A DNA stretch of 64,000 nucleotides, from assembly GCA_013398275.1 (NCBI GenBank), contig VZSE01002185.1, forward strand, positions 87,189 to 151,188. The letters are read 5' to 3'. Made by a program: the position numbers and the translations under genes. The notes below the pieces were generated by a model, which had not been told where the DNA came from, searched no databases, and was given only the letters and a program-made list of their open reading frames with translations. This document shows, piece after piece, positions 1 to 13,502 of this stretch (position 1 is its first letter; each line of letters begins with the position of its first letter). Source of the stretch: Promerops cafer (lineage: Eukaryota > Chordata > Aves > Passeriformes > Nectariniidae).

Positions 1-2735
1 GGTGTTTGGCTGCAGATCATAGTGCTTAGTGAAGGGAAAATCTTTTGGGCAGCTATCACCTGATCCCAAAGTGAAGTCTGTGGTCTGCCAATGACGGTAC
101 AGGGGATTTTATGCCTCAAAATATCATATTTATATTCAAGTGCTTAAAATTGTTTGCTTTCTTTAAATTAACCTTCCACATGAAAGTAAAAATAATACTA
201 TAATTCTAAAATCATCTCTGTCACTGCAGAGAGGAAGATTTACTTTTACTGTGGCATAGTCCCAGTTCAAATAAGCATAAAGTTGCAGTCAGTGCAGTTT
301 GCTACAGGGAGCTGCCATTCGTCACATGCCTGTGATCATCACATGCGGGGAAGGCACAAGAGTGTGTGCAGAGACACAGGATTACATTTCCATGCCAAAA
401 ACTCAGCTTGCAACTGGGCATCCTAGGAGGGATGTCGTGAACTCAGTGCTTTCGCCGTCTCACTGCAGCTCCAGGTGCGGAGCACCCAGAGGAACCAGGG
501 CAGATATTCCCAAACTTCCAGCATCATAAGCCAGTAGCAAGTATGGGGAGTGTTGATTTAGAGGCACATACCTGAAGTGTTCCTGGGGGTCTCTATGATC
601 ACTTGCCATCAGGGCAAGGGAATCACCATGAAATCAGTGCCACAGGACACAGACATCTTGCAGGCAAAAGAAAATGCATACACAGACTTTTTTAAAAAAT
701 GCTGCAAGCTAATAAAATACTACTCAGACTTACACTTCACAGCAAAATACCCAATCTTTTGACAGAAAATCCAGCATTATTCTTTTTCCCCAAGCTGGAA
801 ATCCACAAGAAAGAAAGATTCTGACAGCTGCAGATTTCACACATGTCAAAGGCACAAGCCTTGCTCTTACAGATGGATTGCACAGAAATACGCCTTTTGT
901 TAAAAGACAGAAAATTAAAGGAACATTTAATCATGCTCTGACAGGCTTCTTAGCCCTAGGCTAATACCCTGAGTCCTGTAATAATTCCTGAACTCATACA
1001 TTGGCTTACAGCAGGTGGCCACAGAGGTCTCAGGCAGTGGAAGTGCATTAATTGTGGGGCCAACTCTCTAGTTCAATAATAAGAAATATGTTAATACTAC
1101 TCCTTGCCATAAAAGCAATAATGAGCAATGCAAGTACACACTCATAATTATTTTCAATTACTGTACAAATAGTCCCTTAGCAGCTCAATCTGAAATTTTC
1201 AAGTACTAAGCCGTCAGCTATTTTTCATCATTATAAGATAGATCTAGAAATCTTTTTGGAATTAATATTTATTGGAAGCAGTAGTTCTAAGAACTTGCAA
1301 GTACAAAGATTAATCACTTCAGAGATGATCAAGAATTTTTTTAAAGCTGCTCTTCCCAAACTTTGAGATTGGTTGGATCTTTGAACACTTTCAAAAATCT
1401 GATTCTTAGTCTGACTGTAGACATCATAAGAGTGAGTAAATATATCTTTGCCTCCTCCTTCCAAATTTGTTCCTCACAACCCTAGAGATTAGCTTTTATT
1501 CTCAGGAGTTGTTTTAGAAATCTTCATTTAGAATGTTTTAGAAACACAGCATAATTTCAGGAACATGGAAGTCCCCATTCAAAAGAAAAGTAAAAGATAA
1601 GAAAAGGGGGGGGAAAAAAGAAATTTCAAAGACACCTTCTACATGGGTTAAGCAAGTACTTGTGAACATTAAAAATGAAAAACAAAAATAGGACTTATAT
1701 GTTTTTCTAAAAGCTAAAAATACACTGCTTCCCTTTGCAAGGATTTATTAAGAAATATTTGCATGATCCTAAATTTTCTGAAGTTCCTAGTGTAAAGCAG
1801 GCAGCCACGGCCACATATGCCACATTATATAAACTCATTTAAGTACCTTGCAAACATAATAAAAATGAAGACTCAGAGCTTTCAGGTTTCATTCATACTC
1901 CTCTGCACAGTACATCAGCAGTGATTTTAGGCATGGCATTAGGAAAAGAAATCCTGTATCCTAAACTCCATGACCTAGAGTCAAACCAATCACAAGTGTG
2001 TAGGCTCCAAGCTTCCAAAGAATTGGTTTCAAATTAGTGCATGCCCACACTTTGAGCACAGCCCTCATTTACTGCAGCAGATGTCAGATGTAGCTGTGTC
2101 ACATTTACATTAGAGAGGCCTTTTCTGACACTTGTTTGGCAGAAGTCCTTGCAGATAACACAGAAACTGATTTGTTTGGTGTTTTGCTTTCCCTAAATGC
2201 ACACGCAGTCAGAGGCAGTGGATTGTCCGGTCAGAGATTTCTCCAACACCCATTCTTTCCCTCGGCCCTACACAGAATTTTTTTCAGCACCCCCTGGTGC
2301 TTTGAATCAGAAATAACACCTCTCCAGGATTCCCCTTCCAGCCGTGAATTCCAGAGCAGCCTTTTATGGGAAGGCTTCGGTGGCAATTTCTGACCAGATG
2401 GGAAGCCTGAGTAGGGTAGGGTAGAGCAGGCAGCTGCTGGTCCCTGTACCTGCAGGTCTGCAGGCATCAGGTTGCAGGCCCTGTCAGTCACATCACACTT
2501 TTCCCTATTTCCTTACACTTCAAATGAGGCCACTCTATGTTTGACAAGAAACATCAAACGTGGCAGGTGAGTTTCCCCAAGCCACTCTCTTTGATGACAT
2601 CCTCTGAATTTTTTCTGGCTCTATGTTCCCAAAGAGAAATCCTTTTCACCAGCATGCAAAGAAAAGTTTACATTTATGTTTGAAGTCTAAATAGTTCTAC
2701 TACCTTTTTTCCTGGTGTGGGGGTCTGGGGGATTC
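1..2735. other. Non-coding AT-rich sequence
   Basis: I see no supportable exon, RNA gene or recognisable mobile element here. Open frames on both strands are short, overlap one another and lack flanking splice signals. A homopolymer G run near 1606 and A-rich tracts are the only simple features. The stretch is best read as intron or intergenic DNA. Confidence 0.6.
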
Positions 2736-2808
2736 TTTGATTGGTTGGTTGCTTGCTTGCTTGCCTGGTTGGTTGGTTGGTTTGTTTGCTTGTTTGTTTG
2801 TTTGTTTA
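2736..2808. repeat. Compound TTGG/TTGC/TTTG tetranucleotide repeat
   Basis: About 70 bases are built from tandem tetranucleotides that change unit along the tract: TTGG, then TTGC, then TTGG, then TTTG. The drift of the unit suggests slippage and point mutation of one original microsatellite. No function is implied. Confidence 0.85.
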
Positions 2809-5800
2809 GGCTTAAAGGGTCAAGGCCGAAAGTAAATTAAGATGACACTAGCAATTTTTCCCTTGTGCTGGTCAGATCTAAACACTCTGAGTGCTGCCAA
2901 GGAAATCAGTGCAAGCACTAGGGCTGGGAACTTAAACAGAAACAATCCCAGGCTCATCTGGAGTTCATCTCTTGGTCTGGTCTGTAACCACTTGTTTTCC
3001 TTACTTAACATCACTGCCTATTAGAGCAAAAAGCTGTGTGTGAAGAGTCTGGAGGAAGATGTCAGCTGATTTCAGAGCAGTTACAACAGCCTGTGTGTCT
3101 AATTCAGGTGCTTTTCCTGAGTTGCACAAGCACTCATAGCAATCTGACCCTCTGTGTCCTGCAAAGTCAGGAAGCTTTGCAAGAGAGGCCAAACAGGAGT
3201 GGCAATATGCCCAAATGCCCCTGTTTATAGAAGCTCTGGAGAACTGTTGACCTAGTGCACATGACTCCAAAAGCTGGCTCACTGGTCATCCTGCCTCCTC
3301 CTCAGAGGAAATAGTGTGCAGCAGAGCAGGCTCATACAACCAGAGATGGTGCCTGCACTCCATATGCAAAATGTAACTGTGCAAATTACATTTTCCATGC
3401 CTTTCTTGTTACTTCCTGCAGGAGCCACACAGCTAGCAAGGCAAGAGGCTTCTCTTCATTCAGGGCAGAAGGATAATGCTCTGAGCCCATTGGGTTTGTA
3501 TTGCCTGTGATGTGGCACCACTAAAATGGATGAGCATTGACAGCACTGTACAAGGTTTTTTAAAGTTATTTCTGACCTTATGGCGTGGCTAATGATAAAA
3601 GTACAGTCTTACTGAGTGACAGCCAACAAACTATTGCTGCTCCCATCATGCCATGAGGAGGGAGACAGCTGGAAGCACCTAAGATGGTGAAACAGCACAT
3701 AAGGCTGGCATGTGGCACTCACCACTGTTCTTGTCCTGGCTTGGCAAAGCTCTGTATCTGCCTTACTCATATCCACATTTCAGTCTGACACGAGCCACTC
3801 CCTTCTTGCAAACATAAATGGTCTGGGCTGAGGTATCACTTGTCATGCAGGTGAAACCCAGTCAAATCCTTTCAGAAATATTTGCTGTCACTTTGACAGC
3901 TGAGACCAAGTAGATCAGAAGGAAGAAACTTATTTCTATGTTCATCAGAATTATTAAAATCAGGTCCTCATTTAGTCATCTGCATAGACAAGCAGAGTCT
4001 AGCCCTGATAGTTCATTAGAGAGAAATCTTATGAACAGCAAATACCCCTTAAAAGAAAATCAAGGCAAATATGAATGCAGTATGTTTCTGTGTTCCCCCT
4101 AGGACCTGTTATTTTTATGTTTTGTAATGTTTCTTTAAGAGTCTCAGGAGGCACTGTATATCTGCAGCTCATCTTCTACTGGGAAAAGGCACTAAACGAG
4201 CATGAAGTGGCAGGTGTAACTCATTGAAACAAAAATGTTCTTTATCTAATGTAACAGGTATCTTAATGAAAAATATGTATGCTTTGAATCTCATAAAATA
4301 GAATATTTTATAATATAGTGAGTGTAACCATACACCAAGATGTGATTTACTTTGCAGGTTAGTAAGTAGTAATAAGTTCCCAAATCAAACACCAACATGA
4401 ACCAGCCATGTGCTGTTGAAAAGGCAGCGAGTCCCCTCAGAAGTCACCAATAAGGCTAATTAAAACACAGCAACACTAATGGGGAGCATCATGTCTCCTT
4501 GCTCCCATCACGGGGACCCAATGCACCTTGCAAATCCCAAGGCCAGAGGAGAAGATCCCATTGGCTCCTGGGCCACCCCTGGATTTTGCAGCGGGGGTAT
4601 ATGCTGGCCACTGCAGGCAGAGGTGGTGGCCCCTCCTGCCACACCTCCTGCCCCGTGCAGGGCTGAGGTAGCAAAATTCCCTCTCTCTCATGCCCTGCAG
4701 TGGTGCCCTGGCACACTGGATTCAATGGCCACAGTCCATGGAACAGGAGAAGAACTGCTTCTCTCAGCTGAAGTCTAAACTAGGTAAATGTAGTCATCAC
4801 GGCAGCCATCCTGACATGTCTCCCTGCTACCTATTTCTCTGGAAGTCCCAAATTTGGGGGGTAGTGGAAATGATAAAAAACTGTTTGCTGCTTTTCTGGG
4901 ATGTTTACATATGTTGTAATCTAGAAGCAAAATATAAATAGGAGGAATCCAAAGCTCTCAAATATGTGCATGTTACATGCTGCCTCCTTCACCTAGTAGC
5001 AATATGCCTTTTATGCCTAAAAACAAACCATAGCATCAAGCCCCACACATCCTCTTGTGTTTCCCTAACTAACATGTACCAAAGGTATGAGTATCTTCCT
5101 TTTGAACCAGCCATTCAAAGAATACTTGTCACATGCTTGAAATTAATAAAAGATGATGACATATAATTTCTATAGTTTCTACACACAACTGAGAACCAAT
5201 AGTATCAACTTATTCACTACTATGTTATGAGGAAGAAGAAAACTAAGTACTCCTTCAACATTTAATTTAGGGACTAAAAATTCTTTAAGCGTTATAGAAC
5301 CATGGGGCCAAAGGTACGCCCCATGCCAAGGCACCAAGTCAAGTTAGTGGAAATGCATGCAATAACTCAGATCCTAAAGCAGTGAAGCCTGAGCTTGATT
5401 TCTTCTTTTTGCCCCTCCTCCAGTCAGAATTTCTTCCCCTCTTTACCAAAGTGATAATCTTTATAAGGCATCCTGCAAATGGCTGAGGCACTTCATCATT
5501 GCTCTGGCACTAGGTAGGTGCAGACACCCCCTTTTCAGCAAAGCTGGGATGCCCCTGAGAGTGCAAAGAACTCTTCCTACGGACAAAAGAGCTGGAACCT
5601 CTTTGGAAACATTCTTTACTTTGATACCCACACTTGTCTTTAAAAAACCAATCCTTTAAGCTGTCATTTTCACATTAACCATGCATAATGTTATGCTGAA
5701 TTAAAAATTCATGGTGATTAGTTAGATACTTTTGTCTGACCATCCTATTTTCACGTGTTTTAAAAGAAAATGCAAAATGCTGGGTAATAAAACCAAGACA

Positions 5801-7784
5801 GTTTAGAGAAGAAGAAAACAACTATTAAAGTGTTAATTTTGGATGTGCCAAAGAAATAATTTCCCAGTTGTACCTCTGCACCTCTGCTCAGTGTTTATTT
5901 GCAGGGTAGCTGATAAAGCAGAAATCATCAATTTTGGAACAATGGGGCCCATTGATAGTGGTTACACCAAATGACTAACAGTACTAACAGTTACACCAGA
6001 TACTAACAGTATTTGAAACTGGAACAAATGGCTTCGTTTTCAAAGGCTAGTCACTTCAGACTTCTTTGTGTTCTTCACAAAATTAAAGATTTTGATCCTT
6101 TAGAAAGCCAAGCACTCTACTGCAAATTAAATGGTCCTTATAATTCTATACCCAAGCTTTATACAGTGACTCTTTCCTGCTGTTAACTCATCATTTTGTC
6201 AGGAGATAAGAGGGAGCAGGTATGCTTAAGGATGGGTCACAGACTACAGATCTTCCACAAATCTTAGGCCCCTGCCTCCTCATGAGCAAAATGAGAAGTT
6301 CAGCAGGTTAAATCAGCTGAACCAACCCCCTTATCCATCTAAAAACATGGTGAAATAAAAAGGCATGACACATGACATTGGCTAACTCTAGCAAATTCTG
6401 TAATTTGATGCAACTAACAGATAAAGGTATCAAAAGTGTAATGAATCTGAATACCCTTCCTAATAAAAACCAATGCACTTTTGAACAAAACACTTTTCAT
6501 ATTCATAATCAGCACCAAGTTCTATAGGGCAAGATGGCCATTTTCTACAGGAATCTCTTAATCCTAAATTGATATCAGCAATCCTATTTCTAGCCACTAG
6601 ACAGCAAATCTGAACTAAAGCAGGACAACTTTGCAGCTCTTTCAGTCTGTGTATGGCCTCAGGAATGGAGGGAACAGATATTCGCTTGTGACAGAGTGAG
6701 AGAGAAGCTGGAGGAAGGTAAAGGTTGCCAGAAACAGATGCATAAAATGCAAGAAAGCCTGCTGCATGCTCTTTGCATAGGACATGTAATTAAAGCATTA
6801 TCCACTGTATTTGCTGAGGAACACAGGACCTCTAAGGTGTGGCAACAAGGCTTATTTTTGTTGAGGTTACTCTGCTAATGTACATTTAGCAGTTAAGATC
6901 TTAAATGGTTTCACACTTAATTTTGCAATCTGTAGTTTTTATGCTTCTCCTGTGAGCACACACCAGCCACATCACCAGCACAGCATAACTACTGCATTCT
7001 CATCCTGGCAATGGGCTCTGGTGAGATGCAGTCTACAGGCAGGTGGGATTTACTATCCTAGTCAGATATGTCCTGTTCTGGGAGGAAAATAAGGGTGTGC
7101 ATCATGCTACATTTATGATGTTGTCATTATGTCAGCTTTTCTTTTGTCAGAATTAAAAGGTGAGAAGAAAAGCATTGGTGAGGAGTGATGCAGACCGTAG
7201 AAGAAAAACACATGTAAGATCTCACAGAGAAGGTTTCTCAGCTCTGCTTCAAAGTTAACCATTCTTTGTTCATGCACAGTACCTGGGTAGTAATTGATTA
7301 CTGGGCAAGGTACCTTGCAGATTTTTTTTATTGCTACCCATTTTAACTTAATAATGTTTCACATACCCTCATGAAATTTCACAGGACTTTGTGTGTTTGT
7401 TAACTTACAGCAGAAATCACTGCTGCCAGCTGTTTTCTGCCATAGTTTTTCCTAAAATAAATGTGTTGCATTTTGTGACATTGAGATTTGATGCAACAGG
7501 TCTGAGGAGAATGAAAGTGATTTTACAGGTAATCATGGGTTGTAAGGTCTTTCATAACTCCGTTCCTACCATCAGGATACAGGCACTCGCAAAGTAGTCC
7601 CCTCATTCTGTTGGCCTCAAAAATAAATTGGTTTTTATACTGCTAAGAAACACACTTTGCAAAATTGCATTGTCATAGAAGAAAAGAGAGAGAGAGGGAA
7701 AAAAGAACAACTAGATTTCAAAGGTCAACATTTTCTCAGCAGAGGTAAAATGCTGTGTTCATTTGTATTTGAAAGTTATGAAGT
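2809..7784. other. Non-coding sequence, one weak exon-like segment
   Basis: Most of this stretch shows nothing beyond AT-rich unique sequence. A GC-richer patch at about 4,480-4,780 has open frames on both strands, but none resembles a known protein. At 5,424-5,513 a very strong pyrimidine-rich splice acceptor is followed by 90 bases open in one frame and a GTAGGT donor. A segment of this length is often open by chance, so I do not call it an exon. An 8-bp inverted repeat (CATGGGGC/GCCCCATG) lies near 5,302-5,326. Confidence 0.5.
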
Positions 7785-7826
7785 ATTTACAGTTTTTAAT
7801 ACAGAATTTACAGTTTTTAATACAGA
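7785..7826. repeat. Exact two-copy 21-bp tandem duplication
   Basis: A 21-base unit beginning ATTTACAG and ending TACAGA occurs twice in direct succession with no mismatch. It looks like a recent local duplication by slippage. Confidence 0.85.
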
Positions 7827-10800
7827 AGTATTTAATTAGAAGTGTTGCATACTGAAAGTATTTTGTTGGTTTTGGATATATTTTACCACTGCAAATTGGT
7901 TTTAAGTGTCAAAAATTACTGCACCTGTGACAAGCATTCATTATGTGCTATCCTTAAAGGGACATGTGAGCATGTGGATGTGCAGCAAGTTTGCATTTGT
8001 GCATAAAAAATACAGTACAGACATTATCTAAGTTCAAGTGCATAAGTTGCTTATTTTTTGTGGCTCTGTGTAAACACAGACATGTTAGACTTTCAAAGTC
8101 CAGAAGGCACCTTACATACTCTGGGTCTTGTTACAGAAACATAGTTACCTAATAATTTTTTAGGCTTTGGGGGTTCTCTGAGATGTCTGAATAGGCTGAC
8201 AGATGGTGCAAGACCTCTGTGCCCTTCTGGGAGCAACTGGGAGGCCCTCAGACTAGGCTCATTAGCATGTCAGATAGCACAGGATGACTGCATGGAGGGA
8301 ATGAAATCCCAGCCTCCCATGTCCACCCACCAAAATCCAACTCTCCTGCAACTGGCCTTTTCTCTTTTTGACCTCTGATGCCCCCAGTGTATTAAGCCAG
8401 AGCTGAAGGACAGACTACTGGCACTCCACATTGTGGAGTGGGATTGGAAAGCAGCCATTCCTGAGCTGGAGACCTTTCTGATCACACTGTATTTAAATGG
8501 GAAGTTAGTCCTGGAAGCCTCAATTATGTAAACAAGCTTTGCTAATGAATCTCTTTCCAAGCCAAATCTCTAGATAAGCCCTGAACTTCAATTTTACCTG
8601 TTACACAACTCAGAGTAAAGCCCAAATCCATTAAATTGTTGTGTTATGAACACTCACTGTTAAACTTTGGAGATGTAACATGTTTAAATCCCTAAGAGTG
8701 AATCAGGAAACTTGCTCCCTCTGAAGCCTCCAGACTGGCAGCTAGCAAGTTAATACATCCCTGCTCTCTGTACAGTAACAGGCCAGCCAAAGTGTAACAT
8801 CTTTTATTGCATTAATGTACCAAGGAATGAAATTAAAAGGGACACTGTATGTCAGCATAGCAAAGGCCCAAGACATAATTGCTCAAATTGTCTAGAAAAA
8901 CTGAGCATTTAAAAGAAATCTCTTTTCTTCTCCAAGTATGTGTCTATGGTATGACATGGAAGCATATTTAACCCTTCTACAAAAGAGAGTCTGTGAACCA
9001 CATGTTGTCTTGTAGAGGTGGGTGAATGTCTCTCATTGAAAATTTTAACTGCCAGCATATTACTGAAGGGTTTCAGAGAAACCCTTTTACTACTGTCAGT
9101 GTTTTAGTGTCAAGGACCTGAATTCCCTAAAATTGGGCCAGAACATTGCTATACCACAGACACAAAAATAGACCCCTGTTCATTAAGGAATCCAACACGA
9201 TAAACATGCACACTCAGACCCAGCCTGATGAGCAGCAGACAGACATCCTCAAACTCAAACCCATGGTCCTGCCTGATGCACCCTTAATTCTCAGCAGCCT
9301 TTAATACAGGACATAGACCAAGCAACAGGATGTACTGAGGTTCTCATTTCATTGTTGTGGGCAGATAGGCTGCTATGATTCTCATAAACACCTTGATAGG
9401 GATAAACCTTTACACCATAAATAACCTGTAAAACCACGTTCAGTAAGCTTTCTGAAACAACCTCTTACCCAGAGGAACTGTACGCTGAATTACACTCACA
9501 TAAACCTGTTAAAATCAGCCTTAGAGAGAGTTAAAGCTGGCAATCCAAGTTTACGAATCTTTGAGCATAACTTAAATAGTTCAACACTGAAGTCCTATCT
9601 ACTATGATTCCAGTTTCTGACTTTGTCCTCAGCAATGGTTTTGACAAAACTAGGATGGTGATGTCGTGTAACCCCAAGAGAAAGTTAGATGCAGCAGGTT
9701 TCAGCAGAAGGGTTCAGCCATTCAGGGGTCAGCCCCTGAGTGGCTGAACCCAAACATCAAACATCCTCCATCATGCTGCAAAGAAAATGTGACCCTCAAA
9801 CACTGCTGCCCCTTGGAGCACTTTGTCTACAAGGAGAGCTCCTTCCACTTCCCACTTAGGCATCTGAGAAGGCATTTTTGCCTAAGTTTTGGCCAGGCTG
9901 GGCACACTGATCTCCACAGAGCATAGCTGAGCCAGACACGTTAGTCATTTCACCTGTTAGCTAGCAAGGCTGGAAAGGCTTTCAGTACGTCTGTAAGGCA
10001 ACAGGACAGGAATGTGGCGACCAGCACAGCATGGCAAGGTAGTCCACAAACTGCTATTTGATCATACTGTCACATGTCTGTGTGTGTGTACACGCAGGAG
10101 GGCACAGGAGAAGGGAGAACGGGCAGATAGCCATTAGATAGGTTTACAATAACAAACCAGCTTCGTAATCCCCTTCTCAGATGTCAGCTACCAGATTTCC
10201 TACAATCAGGTTCTGACTGTTATACAAGCTGCAAATTCATGCAACTCCTGAGTCACTGTTTGGCAGGGTCTAGTTTTTTGGTGTTCCCTGCTGTGGTTAA
10301 TCAGTGCATCTGAAATTCAGTTCTTTTTTGACTTCTTCAGGAAGGTGTTACAGAAAATCATCATTTAAACACCCAGCTCATTAGGAATCTGATGAAACAC
10401 TAACAGAGAAAATGTTGCTCTCTGATTGAGTCATTTGCAGTGGATGTAACAGTTATTAATTCACAGGTCTTATTAAAACAAGCCATTAGATTCATGGCAA
10501 TGCTACAGTAGTTGACAAAAGACTCCTAGCATTACTGTTTATATTCAGAACTTCTTTGTGTGAGAGCACAATGGATTCAGCTGCGTTAAATTGTCAAAAG
10601 TTGGCAAAGGCCTATGAAAATTTCACTTTCCTACACTTCCAGGACGTCACTATTTATTTGATGGGGAACTTAGCCAGGGAGCAAGAAACAAGTATTTCTA
10701 GAGGAACCTTCACTCAAATTCACAGACAAAAGAAGGAGGAATTTTAATGGGTTGGATATAGCTGATATACATATTTGACCTCATCTGCTCTGGTGCTATA

Positions 10801-10920
10801 CTGGTTTTCAAACACAGATGAGAGGGCAGCAACAACTGCTTCAGTGTAACCCTAACCTATAGCTGAAACTACAGCCTGGGGCTCTCTGTCAGCAAATAAG
10901 ACCTGGTATCTTTTCCTGAA
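7827..10920. other. Non-coding AT-rich sequence
   Basis: No coding exon, RNA gene or recognisable transposable element is supported here. The open frames are short and typical of random sequence. Confidence 0.55.
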
Positions 10921-10954
10921 GTTCTTTATGGTTAGAAGTTCTTTATGGTTAGAA
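10921..10954. repeat. Exact two-copy 17-bp tandem duplication
   Basis: The 17-base unit GTTCTTTATGGTTAGAA is present twice, head to tail, with no mismatch. This is a small recent duplication without obvious function. Confidence 0.85.
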
Positions 10955-13465
10955 GGATAGAACTCAGGCTGTACTCTTTCCTATGCCTCAATCAGATTTG
11001 ATCAGTAATGTACTTTTAAGAAACAAACATTTTTTACAGTAGTATTTGTTTCATCAACATTTTTTCTCAGAAATATAAAACAGGTACAGCTCAGCTAGGT
11101 GTTTGGAAAATATTATCATCACCAAGGAGCAGTGGGCAGAGACCTTGCAAGAACACAAGTCTATATAATGCTTTTTATTTTCTTAAGTCCCACAGAGCTT
11201 TTTTATTTTATGAAATTTCTCAATTAATGAAAATCAAACACACAGGAATACATAAAGGACAAGCTATCATAAAATAGCCTTCCCCTCCCAGCATGATTTT
11301 AATGTCTATCGCATGATACTAATATCATATGGTGTTCCTTGTACACTCTCTCATTTCTGTGGTACTTTCTAGAGGCAGAAGCCATACAGGACAGGAACTT
11401 ATTAACGGGCCAATAAGATGTTTCTTGTTATAACTTTCTGAACATTGATGTCCACAGTACATTCAGCAGCTCAAACAGAGCCATATTAACATGGGTAGCA
11501 CCTCCACACTCAACATGGCTAGTGGAAGATACCTTCCCTGACCTCACTATCCGACACAAGTTTGAATCCATTTATTCTGTCAGAACATAAACAGATGTAA
11601 GGGTGGCCCAGTCTCCTCCTTGTCTCTTGCCAGCTACATGAAGTCCTTAGTCTCTAGGCAGGGAGAGAAGCAGTATCTCAGGCCACCCCACAAGCCCAGG
11701 GATACACAGGCAAAAGGACCAGTACCCCTGGGGACAGGCTGGTCTGGCACTGCACACTCTGGAGGCTCCACAGGCAATTCCCAGCTGCTGGAATCACCTT
11801 AAGTGGCAGCACACCTTTGCAGGCTGGCCTCCTCCACCAACCACATCTCATGGAGATACTTCTGTTGCAGTTGTAGCTGTGTAAATAGGGAAACATTCTT
11901 CCAAATGCTCCATCAACCACTTCATTTTCTGTATTGAAATTATCTGGGTGGATAGAGGGGAACTGGGAAGAGGGTTGTGCTAAATAAACCTCTGCGTTTA
12001 ACTGCACTAACACACTACACTAGGCTAAAGTGATTTTGCTACTATTCCCATAGGAAGAGTAGAAAAGTCAGGATTTTTGCTCGTATTTAATCCACTCCAG
12101 TTTGCAGAATGTTCATTTAAGCTGTTGATCGAGGTGGGTTGAGCAGTTACAGTACTCCTGAAGCTCAAAGCAGCTGCACACTTTATCTGATGCCACTGCA
12201 GAGGAGGTGGTGAGCAGTACTTGAAAAGGTGTGGAAAGCAGCTAGAAGCAGTGATGTTTTAAATTATCTTAGCTAGACCTTCTCAGGCTTCTCCACCTTA
12301 AAAACATCGGAGACACCTGCAGACTAGTTCACTACATTTAAACACCTCATCTAAGGCCATCTGGTTTGAAAACTTTCACTTTAAAAACTTTAAAAATTTG
12401 TTTAAACAGGTCTGATTAATTTAACAACCACATAGCCACAAAGAAGAAAATATGTTTGCAAATGTCTATTCAGAATTGTTAGAGAGGCAGACAAGACCAA
12501 TCTGAGTAGTAAACAAAGTAAATATCCTCTGATGTCACTAATGAGAGTCAAAAAATATGATACACAGTATGTTACATAACATTTTTCCAATTAAGCTGCT
12601 GAGGTCTTTATGAGGATGTCAGTTAAGGTGATCTTTCCATCTCTTCCATACATGTGCTCACATATTGATCTGACCCCACACAGGAAGAAACTACATTTGA
12701 AATCCCAGGTGAAATAAATAGAAATAGCAGAAGGGCTGAATGTAAAATAAATGCCAAAGATACTGCAAACCTTGGTCCATTGGTAAAAATTGTTTTAGAG
12801 GACTGATAATTTTTTACTATTTGTTTTGTGACTTTTTGCCTTCCTCCTTTCTCCAGATTTGCACTTTTATCACTGATACAAACAATGCTCCCTGCCAAGA
12901 AGTTATCATAATTATGTCTTCCCCATGGAAGACAAACCATTCTTCCCCATGGTTTCCTGATGCTGCTGTTTAGTGACTCATTGTCACATCATGCCTCAAA
13001 GTAATTTAAGCTCTTTCTATCAAACCTGCTAAGAATTTTTGGAAAGATGAATCAGAAGATATCATCTCCATTACTTGTGTATCCCAATATTTATTTCCCT
13101 CATAGATGAGTTATTGTCCCTCTAATAGTGAAATGAATGTAAAGTGACTATCAAAGATCAGTGTCAGTCATTTGTACAGCAGCAAGTAGCAACCACTTGA
13201 GAGGAGAATCAAAAGAACTACTCCTCGACTGTTGTAATTATTTTTAAAGATCCGTGCAACAGTCTTGCAGTGCCACTGAAGAGGCTTTGTGACACACAAC
13301 ACTGCCAAGACTGTCCCTAGCCCTGCAGGGTTCAGCTAGATCCTTATGGGTATTAGATACTCAGTTTTAAACAGTCTCAGTGGAAGAAAGTGCAAACTTT
13401 GAGAGGACTTGGACTTCTACAAGTCTTTTAAGATCTCCTGAACTCTGTAGGAGGGGGAAGGAGGG
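10955..13465. other. Non-coding AT-rich sequence
   Basis: Nothing here can be supported as a gene or a mobile element. The open frames on both strands are short and have no family resemblance. Confidence 0.55.
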
Positions 13466-13502
13466 AGAGACAGACAGAGACAGATGGACAGACAGACAGA
13501 GA
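13466..13502. repeat. Impure GACA tetranucleotide repeat
   Basis: A short purine-rich tract is dominated by GACA and GAGA units. It is degenerate and probably an old microsatellite. Confidence 0.6.
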
